NCBI GenBank assembly: GCA_013297575.1
Contig: JAAFHO010000386.1
Span: 1 to 5,687 of the forward strand
Origin: Chitinophagales bacterium
GTDB taxonomy: Bacteria; Bacteroidota; Bacteroidia; Chitinophagales; Saprospiraceae
Direction: 5' to 3'
DNA: 5,687 nucleotides
Shown here: in pieces, positions 1-5,687 of the stretch
Position numbering within the stretch: the stretch's first letter is position 1
Layout: each line of letters begins with the position of its first letter
Made by a program: the position numbers and the translations under genes
The notes under the pieces: model-generated
Told to the model about the DNA's origin: nothing
What the model saw: the letters and a program-made list of their open reading frames with translations, nothing else
Databases searched by the model: none

Positions 1-633
1 AATCGTGCCCCCGCGAAAGTGCAAAGTGCCTTGTTGGAGGCCATGCAGGAACGGCAGGTGACGATTGGTAACGAGACCTTTAAATTGGAAGAGCCATTTT
101 TGGTGATGGCGACACAAAATCCGATTGAACAAGAAGGTACTTATCCGTTGCCCGAAGCGCAATTGGATCGTTTTTTATTAAAAGTAAAGATCGGTTATCC
201 GAGTAAAGAGGAAGAACGGTCTATTATTCGCCTCAATTTGAGCAACCAAATCATCGCAGTTAAGAAAGTGGTTTCTACCGAAGCACTCCTGCGCGCACGG
301 ACGGTACTCGATCGGATTTATATGGACGAAAAAATAGAACAATATATCATTGATCTAGTATTTGCCAGCCGTAACCCTGCCGAGTATGGTATGAATAATC
401 TCGTTCCTTTGATCAATTATGGCGGCTCGCCACGTGCATCCATTGCTTTGGCGCAGGCAGCACGGGCTATGGCGTTCTTGCGTAGGCGCGGGTACGTGAT
501 CCCCGAGGATGTGCGCGCTATTGCGCCCGATGTGTTGCGCCACCGTATTGGACTAACGTACGAGGCGGAAGCGCAGGGCGTAAATCAGGAAGAAATTGTG
601 GAGCGGCTACTGACAACGGTAAAAGTACCTTAA
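1..633 (+). CDS. MoxR family AAA+ ATPase, 5'-truncated by window edge
   Basis: The reading frame is open from base 1 to the TAA at 631-633, giving 210 visible residues. It opens with NRAPAKVQSALLEAMQERQV, which in MoxR proteins directly follows the Walker B acidic pair. The Walker A and Walker B motifs, and roughly the first 110 residues of a usual 320-330, therefore lie left of the window. Visible motifs are the sensor 1 segment ATQNP (residues 37-41), the EAQLDRF segment carrying the arginine finger (52-58), and the sensor 2 segment GGSPRAS (141-147) in the helical lid. The C-terminal APDVLRHRIGLTYEAEAQG stretch is also typical. MoxR ATPases are cytoplasmic chaperone-like enzymes thought to remodel or activate partner proteins, often with DUF58/von Willebrand A partners. 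No such partner follows here, so this is probably the last gene of its operon. The exact substrate cannot be deduced. The GTG at 19 is internal, not a start. Confidence 0.95.
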   Translation, partial: NRAPAKVQSALLEAMQERQVTIGNETFKLEEPFLVMATQNPIEQEGTYPLPEAQLDRFLLKVKIGYPSKEEERSIIRLNLSNQIIAVKKVVSTEALLRARTVLDRIYMDEKIEQYIIDLVFASRNPAEYGMNNLVPLINYGGSPRASIALAQAARAMAFLRRRGYVIPEDVRAIAPDVLRHRIGLTYEAEAQGVNQEEIVERLLTTVKVP

Positions 634-759
634 TCCTTTTTACGCCACAACTGGCCAAATCGTTATTATTTGTTAGGTATTCGTGGTTGTTCAATTACTT
701 TTGAGGGCAAAAATTTACCATTATTTACGTATTTATATATTCCAAACATTTTATTTAAC

Positions 760-3700
760 ATGATAAAAAGACTACTCGGCACAGTTTTACTGTTTGCTTT
801 GGCATTAGTGGGGCTTTACGCTCAGCGTTCGGCCAGTGCAACCGCGCTTAATTTTTTGAGGGCAAATCCCACCCAATTCGGTCTGACGACGGCTGATGTA
901 TCTGATGTGAAAATCACGGATGAATACGTTTCTGCCAAAATGGGCATTACCCACGTTTGGGTGCAGCAGCAGTACCAAGGAACTCCAGTATTTAATGCGC
1001 TTTTGGGTTTGCATGTAACAAAAGAAGATAAGGTATTGCACCTCGATCACCGTTTTGTTGCTGCGCTAAACGATAAAGTGAATACTACAATTCCTTCACT
1101 TTCAGCAACAAAAGCCTTGGAATTGGCTTTGGCTGGCCTCGATTTTAATCAACCACAAACCCCGCGTTTAAACGAAAAAATAAACGACCGCAACTTTATT
1201 TTTGATAAAGGCACCGTTTCAAAATCGAATATCCCTGTTTCAGCCTGCTTTTATGTAAGTGAAGACGGCCAAACAGTGCGCTTAGCCTGGACAATGACCA
1301 TCGACCAAATCAATACCTCCGATGTTTGGAGTATCCGGATTGATGCCCAAACAGGCGCTTTGTTAGATCGTATCAACCAAACCGTTTATTGTAACGCTGG
1401 ACATGTACACAAAGATGGTGAATTGTGCCACGATGCAGTAACAACAATGGAAGGTGCATTACCATTCCTCAATGCAGCAGAATCGTATAGCGTATTTGCA
1501 TTGCCTGCTGAAAGCCCAGCGCATGGCCCAAAGGTAGTTGTGTCCAATCCAGCAGATCCTACTGCGTCGCCGTTTGGCTGGCTTGACGTGAATGGTGTAG
1601 CAGGTAATGAATATACTTATACCCGTGGTAATAATGTATGGGCGTATAATGATTTGGCGAATGATAACACCGCCTCAGAGGCAGAGTCAGTTAGTGGTGG
1701 CAGTACTACAACATTTAATGCGCCTTTTGATCCTGCTTTTGAACCTGCCGATAATTTAGAGGCTGCTACCGTCAATTTGTTTTATATGAACAATATGATG
1801 CACGATATAACCTATATCTACGGTTTCGATGAAGCAGCGGGTAATTTCCAAGTCAATAACTACTCAAAAGGTGGCCAAGGTGGCGATGATGTACAAGCAG
1901 AGGCGTTAGATGCCGGCGGTACGGATAATGCCAATTTTTCAACACCTGCAGATGGCAGCAAGCCGCGTATGCAAATGTACAAATGGTCTCGTTCGGGGGG
2001 TAATATAGTAAATGTCATTGCTCCAGACGATGTAGTAGGTACTTACTTTGGCCAATCGGCGAGCGGCTGGGGTGGCGCTATCACACAGACTCCACTAACA
2101 GGCGAAGTGGTGGTAGTGGAGAATACTGCTGGTTCTTTATTAGGTTGCGAACCACCATTGAACGATGTGGCAGGTAAAATCGTCATGGTAAATCGTGGTA
2201 CCTGCGAATTTGGTGTAAAAGCACTTAATGCGCAAGAAGCAGGCGCAATTGGTTGTATTATATGCAATTTTGCAGCAAGCACCGTGGGTATGGGGCCTGG
2301 TGCAGTTGGTGGAGGTGTAACGATCCCAGTCTTGATGTTGAGCAGTACCACCTGTAATCTGTTACGCGGATATGCGGGTGCTGGCCTTAAAATTACTTTA
2401 GTGCAACCTCCTGTTTCTGGTCCCGACTTCCTCGACGGTGATTTTGACAATGGTATTATTGCACACGAATATGGCCACGGCATTTCCAATCGCTTAACAG
2501 GTGGCCCTAGCCAATCCAATTGCCTGAGTAACGATGAGCAAATGGGAGAAGGTTGGAGCGACTTTTTCTCTTTGGTCACTACTGTAAAAGCAGGTGATGT
2601 TGCACAGAAAAAACGCGGCGTTGGTACTTATGTGAGTCGCGAACCCAATGATGGTAGCGGTATTCGCCGTTATCCATATTCAACGGATATGGCGATTAAC
2701 CCATTGACCTTTGGCGATGTGGCGCAAAACCCAGAAGTGCATGCTTTGGGCGAAATATGGACCAGCATGTTATGGGATTTGTACTGGGCTATGGTGGACA
2801 AATATGGTTTTGATATAGATTGGCACAATACCAATAGCGGAAATGGTCGCGCCATTCAATTGGTGATGGACGGTATGAAACTGCAACCTTGTAACCCTGG
2901 ATTCCAGGATGGTCGCAATGCAATTGTTTTAGCCGATATTAATAATTATGGTGGAGTGGATACTTGCCTTATTTCTAAAGTATTTGCTCGCAGAGGACTT
3001 GGTAAATATGCAACCCAAGGCTCAAATACAAGCGCAACCGATGGTATCGAAAGTTTTGAGCCGATCGAACTTTGTGTAAAAGAATTGAAAATTCAAAAAA
3101 CCACCACTACACCTACTATTGAAGCGGGTGGAGTTGCTAGTTTTTCTATCAAAGTAACCAACCATAAAGGACAGGATGCCACCAATGTGGTGGTTTCTGA
3201 TGTTGTACCGCAGGGCTTAAACGTTATTTCGGCATCTACCAGTGGTGTGGTGAACGGCAATACCATTACTTGGGATTTGGGCACAATGGCTCAAGCACAG
3301 GTAATAACCCTGACGTACTCCGCCCAAGCAGATATGAATGGTTCATTGCGGTTGTACCGCGATGAATTGGAAGATGATCCAGGCAGCATAGATTGGTATG
3401 AAGAAAATGCAACGCAAGGTGCCGTGAATTTGGGTTTGCAATCTACATTTAAAGTAACAGGTTTACAAGCTTGGAAATGTGATAACATCGCAGCAAAAAT
3501 GCAAACATCTTTGGTGAAAGCATCACCGTTGTTTGTGAGCGGTAATAAACCAGTATTGCGTTTTTGGAACCGTTTTTGGGTAGAAGATGGCAACGATGCC
3601 AGTTTCTTAGAGTATCGTTTTAGTGATAACGAACCTTGGAGACTATTCAATAAAAACCTTACCTTCAGAAATGGTTATACCGATCCTGTAAGTTATTCTA

Positions 3701-4254
3701 CACTTGCTACGCCATTTTTATATGGTTATTCGGGTAATTCAAATGGCTGGAAACATTCCTATATGGACATGAAACCGTTGAGTGGCGCCGATATTTTGCT
3801 CAGATTCAGGTTTGTTTCCAATGAGACGACCAATTTCGACGGATGGTATATTGATGATTTGGAACTCTTGGAAATGGTCAATTACGATACAGAAGCATGT
3901 GTTTCTTCTGGGCAAGGCGACCAAAACTGTTCAAGGGTTGCAGAAGGCGGCGTTATTGTCAATCCTGCTACTTCTGGTACCAATGATATATTAGGCAACA
4001 ATACATTACGCATGAAAATACAACCCAACCCAGCTACTGATATGGTGTATCTTACCATCAATCAGGCATTAGCAGGACGGTCAGTTTTGTCGGTATTGAG
4101 TACAGAAGGTCGTGTGGTAGCACAACGTAACTTGTTGAATATCAATCAAGGTGAATCAGTAGCACTAGACGTAAATGTATTGCCTGCTGGCGTTTATACG
4201 ATCCGTTTGGAAAGTACACAAGGCGTGTTGGTAGAAAAATTGGTGGTGCGCTAG
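760..4254 (+). CDS. Secreted M36 (fungalysin-type) zinc metalloprotease with PA, DUF11-like, MAM-like and T9SS sorting domains
   Basis: This 1164-residue protein is predicted to be an exported endopeptidase. Residues 1 to about 22 form a signal peptide (MIKRLLGTVLLFALALVGLY, then AQ). An FTP-type inhibitory propeptide spans about 54-103. The M36 domain follows: NNMMHDITYIYGFDE begins at 344, an Asn/Gly/Asp-rich segment spans 366-409, the zinc motif HEYGH is at 569-573, and the third ligand is Glu597 in GEGWSDFF. The family signature LVMDGMKLQPCNPGF is at 701-715. A protease-associated (PA) domain with RGTCEFGVKALNAQEAGA lies within the catalytic domain at about 445-550. A DUF11-like beta domain (about 773-858), a MAM/jelly-roll-like domain (about 861-1040, ending FDGWYIDDLEL) and a T9SS tail (1083-1164, with PNP, LPAGVYTIRL and final EKLVVR) follow. 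By family knowledge, the tail is removed at the outer membrane and the protein is released or anchored. ATG 760 is chosen because the signal peptide begins there; the in-frame TTG at 670 would add 30 implausible residues. The gene appears monocistronic. Confidence 0.96.
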   Translation: MIKRLLGTVLLFALALVGLYAQRSASATALNFLRANPTQFGLTTADVSDVKITDEYVSAKMGITHVWVQQQYQGTPVFNALLGLHVTKEDKVLHLDHRFVAALNDKVNTTIPSLSATKALELALAGLDFNQPQTPRLNEKINDRNFIFDKGTVSKSNIPVSACFYVSEDGQTVRLAWTMTIDQINTSDVWSIRIDAQTGALLDRINQTVYCNAGHVHKDGELCHDAVTTMEGALPFLNAAESYSVFALPAESPAHGPKVVVSNPADPTASPFGWLDVNGVAGNEYTYTRGNNVWAYNDLANDNTASEAESVSGGSTTTFNAPFDPAFEPADNLEAATVNLFYMNNMMHDITYIYGFDEAAGNFQVNNYSKGGQGGDDVQAEALDAGGTDNANFSTPADGSKPRMQMYKWSRSGGNIVNVIAPDDVVGTYFGQSASGWGGAITQTPLTGEVVVVENTAGSLLGCEPPLNDVAGKIVMVNRGTCEFGVKALNAQEAGAIGCIICNFAASTVGMGPGAVGGGVTIPVLMLSSTTCNLLRGYAGAGLKITLVQPPVSGPDFLDGDFDNGIIAHEYGHGISNRLTGGPSQSNCLSNDEQMGEGWSDFFSLVTTVKAGDVAQKKRGVGTYVSREPNDGSGIRRYPYSTDMAINPLTFGDVAQNPEVHALGEIWTSMLWDLYWAMVDKYGFDIDWHNTNSGNGRAIQLVMDGMKLQPCNPGFQDGRNAIVLADINNYGGVDTCLISKVFARRGLGKYATQGSNTSATDGIESFEPIELCVKELKIQKTTTTPTIEAGGVASFSIKVTNHKGQDATNVVVSDVVPQGLNVISASTSGVVNGNTITWDLGTMAQAQVITLTYSAQADMNGSLRLYRDELEDDPGSIDWYEENATQGAVNLGLQSTFKVTGLQAWKCDNIAAKMQTSLVKASPLFVSGNKPVLRFWNRFWVEDGNDASFLEYRFSDNEPWRLFNKNLTFRNGYTDPVSYSTLATPFLYGYSGNSNGWKHSYMDMKPLSGADILLRFRFVSNETTNFDGWYIDDLELLEMVNYDTEACVSSGQGDQNCSRVAEGGVIVNPATSGTNDILGNNTLRMKIQPNPATDMVYLTINQALAGRSVLSVLSTEGRVVAQRNLLNINQGESVALDVNVLPAGVYTIRLESTQGVLVEKLVVR

Positions 4255-4272
4255 TTGTATAATTGAATATTG

Positions 4273-4299
4273 AACATTTAAAATTAAACATTTGAAATT
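4273..4299. repeat. 14-bp imperfect tandem repeat, two copies
   Basis: AACATTTAAAATT (4273-4285) recurs as AACATTTGAAATT (4287-4299). The period is 14 bp and 12 of 13 bases agree. The pair sits in an A/T-rich stretch flanked by an 8-bp inverted repeat, AATTGAAT (4261-4268) and ATTCAATT (4306-4313). It lies just after the protease stop and before the terminator hairpin. It is probably simple-sequence drift of the kind common in A/T-rich Bacteroidota spacers; no function is evident. Confidence 0.55.
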
Positions 4300-4319
4300 T
4301 TAAAAATTCAATTCGCAAT

Positions 4320-4360
4320 AATTATCGGGGCGACCCAAAAAGGTCGCTCCGATAATTTTT
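4320..4360 (+). terminator. Rho-independent terminator between convergent genes
   Basis: AATTATCGGGGCGACC (4320-4335) pairs with GGTCGCTCCGATAATT (4342-4357) as a 16-bp stem around a six-base loop, CAAAAA. The run of T at 4356-4360 completes an intrinsic terminator for the protease transcript. The one imperfect position is G4329 opposite T4348: a tolerated G-U pair in plus-strand RNA, but an A-C mismatch in minus-strand RNA. The hairpin starts about 66 bp after the protease stop and ends 9 bp from the stop of the convergent TolC-like gene. It may serve both genes, less well on the minus strand, where the sequence after the stem (ATTATTGCG) is not a clean T run. Confidence 0.88.
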
Positions 4361-4368
4361 ACAAAAAA

Positions 4369-5076
4369 TCAATTTTTCTTAGGATGCACGACCTGTACCC
4401 ACATCAAACCAATAATTTCTTCCAGCCGAATTTGTGCTTGTAATACCTCATTTTCCTGTCTGATACGCGCTTCCTGTGCCTGATAAAAACTAGACGAAGC
4501 CGTTGTAAAATCATCAAATGATTTTTCGTCCGAGCGGTATTGTTGTTCAATCAAAACAAGCGCGCTTTTCGTATCCTGTTCCACTTGTCGGCGGGATAGC
4601 AATACACTATTGGCCATGTTAAAAAAAGCGTAACGGGTGAGTGTTTCGGCACGGATTGCGTATTTCCGTTGGTTCACTTTCTGCTCTGCAATAAGAATAT
4701 CGCGTTTGGCGATACTATTTTTATCCTTTTGGCTAAGAATATTAAATACATTGAGCGTGGCACCAAAGTTATACCTTGGAAAAAAAACATTCCCAGAAGC
4801 ATTGTTTTGTTGGCGCAAATTACCCTCATTAAGGTTAAATGTTGCTTGTATATCGCGCATCCATTCTTTTTTTGTATTACTGTTGCGGTCTTTTGCATTC
4901 AGCACTTCTTCGGCGGCAATTCGGCCTTCGGGGCTATTGATCCAAGCCAATTGAACTAAATACTCCTTAAAATCTACCGCAGGAGAATCAAGAGGCGCTA
5001 TGATTTGGTTGAAATCTGTTAATTGTTGCGCTTGAATGGCGCAGGCAAAAAGTGTAAAAAGTAATGTAAGACGCAT
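4369..5076 (-). CDS. Half-length TolC-like outer-membrane efflux family protein
   Basis: This 235-residue protein begins with a short signal peptide (MRLTLLFTLFACAIQA, then QQ) and is therefore predicted to be exported. The rest resembles one repeat of the outer membrane efflux (OEP/TolC) family. An early helix with LAWINSPEGRIAAEEVLNAK (about 43-62) is followed by a Trp-containing strand region (72-111) and an FNIL turn. Two long, charged, coiled-coil-like helices follow (about 116-180 and 190-222), ending LEEIIGL. TolC protomers of about 450 residues carry two such repeats; here there is one. TolC proteins form periplasm-spanning trimeric ducts for efflux or type I secretion, and a single-repeat version would need more subunits or another role (inference). 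No inner-membrane pump or adaptor gene is adjacent in the window. LFAC (9-12) weakly resembles a lipobox, so a lipoprotein is an alternative. ATG 5076 has an A/T-rich leader (ACTAATAAAT) and no Shine-Dalgarno sequence. Confidence 0.78.
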   Translation of the reverse strand: MRLTLLFTLFACAIQAQQLTDFNQIIAPLDSPAVDFKEYLVQLAWINSPEGRIAAEEVLNAKDRNSNTKKEWMRDIQATFNLNEGNLRQQNNASGNVFFPRYNFGATLNVFNILSQKDKNSIAKRDILIAEQKVNQRKYAIRAETLTRYAFFNMANSVLLSRRQVEQDTKSALVLIEQQYRSDEKSFDDFTTASSSFYQAQEARIRQENEVLQAQIRLEEIIGLMWVQVVHPKKN

Positions 5077-5205
5077 ATTTATTAGTGATAATCGTGAATG
5101 ATGAACAATGGCACAGCCCGAAACTGATACGGTGCTAGAGACGTAATAGCGGGCAAATGGGTACTTTTATTGCTGTTGCCGTTTTAGAATGGCTGATAGC
5201 TTTTG

Positions 5206-5238
5206 CAAAGATAGAACGACTATTTGCATGTGTCAAAA
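5206..5238 (-). promoter_or_regulatory. Bacteroidota-type promoter candidate for the TolC-like gene
   Basis: Read on the minus strand, TTTTG (5238 to 5234), a 20-bp spacer and TATCTTTG (5213 to 5206) match the phylum's sigma-factor consensus, TTTG or TTG, N17-23, TAnnTTTG, at every defined position. A start near 5200 would give a leader of about 120 bases before the ATG at 5076. The match is seen directly; promoter activity is inferred. Confidence 0.66.
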
Positions 5239-5264
5239 GAAAATAGCCAGCCCATCCTGCCTTT

Positions 5265-5287
5265 CAAAGATAAAACAACGATCTTTG
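5265..5287. repeat. Dyad CAAAGAT-N9-ATCTTTG in the divergent spacer
   Basis: A perfect 7-bp inverted repeat, CAAAGAT (5265-5271) and ATCTTTG (5281-5287), is separated by AAAACAACG. Its left arm overlaps the second minus-strand -7 box, and it lies about 50 bp upstream of the PLP enzyme start. The symmetry could be an operator for a dimeric regulator. It could also arise because two promoter-like ATCTTTG words happen to face each other. Confidence 0.35.
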
Positions 5288-5298
5288 TCCCCTGAAAA
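5265..5298 (-). promoter_or_regulatory. Second, weaker minus-strand promoter candidate
   Basis: A second exact minus-strand TATCTTTG (5272 to 5265) lies 59 bp upstream of the first. Its -33 element would be TTTTC (5298 to 5294) with a 21-bp spacer, one base off TTTTG. It could act as a tandem upstream promoter of the TolC-like gene, giving a leader of roughly 180 bases. The poorer -33 box makes it less certain than the other candidate. Confidence 0.35.
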
Positions 5299-5337
5299 AC
5301 GTGTAAACAATAACTTATCACTTTTACCGCTAAAAAT

Positions 5338-5687
5338 ATGCATCTTTCCACCCAACTCATCCACGAGGGTCAAATGCAAGACAGCAGCCGCGCTGTTATG
5401 TCGCCCATTGTGCTGTCCACTACTTTTGAGCGCGGCGACGACGGCCTGTCGTATCCTTCCGGGTTTGCTTACTCCCGCCACGATACACCCAACCGCCACG
5501 AATTAGAAACCAAACTTGCGTTGATGGAACACGGCGTAGCGGCTGTCACATTTGCTTCGGGTCTTACGGCTGCCACCGCAGTATTCCAAAGCCTTCAATC
5601 GGGGCAACATATCCTATTACCCGATGATACGTATTTTGGCGTACGCAGTATTTTGGAGCAATTATTTCCACAGTTTGGCATTACATT
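5338..5687 (+). CDS. Cys/Met-metabolism PLP-dependent enzyme (cystathionine gamma-synthase/gamma-lyase family), 3'-truncated
   Basis: The frame opens at ATG 5338 (MHLSTQLIHEG) and continues without a stop to the window edge, giving 116 residues of a family usually near 380-400. It is the first ATG after an in-frame TAA at 5311 and is preceded by TAAAAAT, a typical A-rich Bacteroidota leader. Family features are SPIVLSTTF (22-30), YSRHDTPNRHELETKLALME (45-64), where Tyr and Arg of YSR contact the cofactor phosphate of the neighbouring subunit, FASGLTAAT (72-80), whose Ser-Gly binds PLP phosphate, and DDTYFGVRS (96-104), whose Tyr99 should stack on the PLP ring. The PLP-binding lysine, near residue 200, lies outside. 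Members make or break C-S bonds in cystathionine, homocysteine, methionine or acyl-homoserines in the cytoplasm. The visible part does not separate synthase from lyase. TPNR and YFGV replace the usual NPTR and YGGT. Confidence 0.92.
   Translation, partial: MHLSTQLIHEGQMQDSSRAVMSPIVLSTTFERGDDGLSYPSGFAYSRHDTPNRHELETKLALMEHGVAAVTFASGLTAATAVFQSLQSGQHILLPDDTYFGVRSILEQLFPQFGIT

Noticed and set aside
617..645. Possible hairpin at the end of the MoxR gene (CGGTAAAAG with CTTTTTACG)
   Set aside because: The arms pair imperfectly, contain few G-C pairs and overlap the stop codon; it is not a credible terminator.
699..729. Possible promoter for the protease: TTTTG at 699-703, then TATTTACG at 722-729 with an 18-bp spacer
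   Set aside because: The -7 word matches only 4 of the 6 defined TAnnTTTG positions, too weak in such A/T-rich DNA.
670..759. N-terminal extension of the protease from the TTG at 670
   Set aside because: The added 30 residues do not look like a protein start, and a clean signal peptide begins at the ATG at 760.
2043..2579. Long minus-strand open frame (178 codons) inside the protease gene
   Set aside because: It lies wholly antisense to the PA insert and zinc motif of a clearly real gene and encodes nothing recognisable.
3291..3650. Minus-strand open frame of 119 codons inside the protease gene
   Set aside because: It is a shadow of the DUF11 to MAM-like region with no domain, signal peptide or start context.
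5284..5318. Possible plus-strand promoter for the PLP enzyme: TTTG at 5284-5287, 23-bp spacer, TAACTTAT at 5311-5318
   Set aside because: The spacer is at the upper limit and the -7 word matches only 4 of 6 defined positions. It is placed sensibly but not supported enough to list.
5189..5506. Overlapping open frames on both strands at 5189-5506
   Set aside because: The right half overlaps the PLP enzyme, whose conserved motifs prove a different frame. The left half covers the promoter spacer.
5338..5687. Aminotransferase class I/II instead of a Cys/Met-metabolism enzyme
   Set aside because: The YSR motif, the FASGLTAAT segment and the tyrosine of DDTYFG, in that order, fit the Cys/Met PLP family rather than classical aminotransferases.

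Overview
The window reads as a chromosome fragment of a Bacteroidota bacterium, plausibly of the Saprospiria type (the class is inference). Three things point there. A secreted protease ends in a type IX secretion (T9SS) sorting tail, a system confined to this phylum. No gene start has a Shine-Dalgarno sequence; the starts sit behind A/T-rich leaders instead. The spacer near the right end carries a close match to the Bacteroidota promoter pattern TTTG-N20-TAnnTTTG. No tRNA, rRNA, CRISPR array, insertion sequence or phage gene is visible.

Layout. (1) 1-633, plus strand: the C-terminal two thirds of a MoxR-type AAA+ ATPase, cut by the left edge. (2) 634-759: a short A/T-rich spacer. (3) 760-4254, plus strand: one large gene for a 1164-residue secreted M36 (fungalysin-type) zinc metalloprotease. 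Its order is signal peptide, FTP propeptide, M36 catalytic domain interrupted by a PA domain, DUF11-like domain, MAM/jelly-roll-like domain, T9SS tail. (4) 4255-4368: an A/T-rich spacer with a 14-bp imperfect tandem repeat and a strong 16-bp hairpin terminator shared by the convergent genes. (5) 4369-5076, minus strand: a 235-residue exported TolC-like protein with only one half-repeat of a normal TolC protomer. (6) 5077-5337: a divergent regulatory spacer with one strong and one weaker minus-strand promoter candidate. (7) 5338-5687, plus strand: the first 116 residues of a Cys/Met-metabolism PLP enzyme (cystathionine gamma-synthase/gamma-lyase family), cut by the right edge.

The four genes do not form an obvious pathway. 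The ATPase looks like the last gene of an operon entering from the left, the protease looks monocistronic, and the TolC-like gene and PLP enzyme gene are divergent. I see no convincing undescribed multi-gene system. The most interesting points are the protease's domain architecture, the half-length TolC-like protein, the repeated promoter elements upstream of it, and the non-canonical PLP-site motifs of the last gene.
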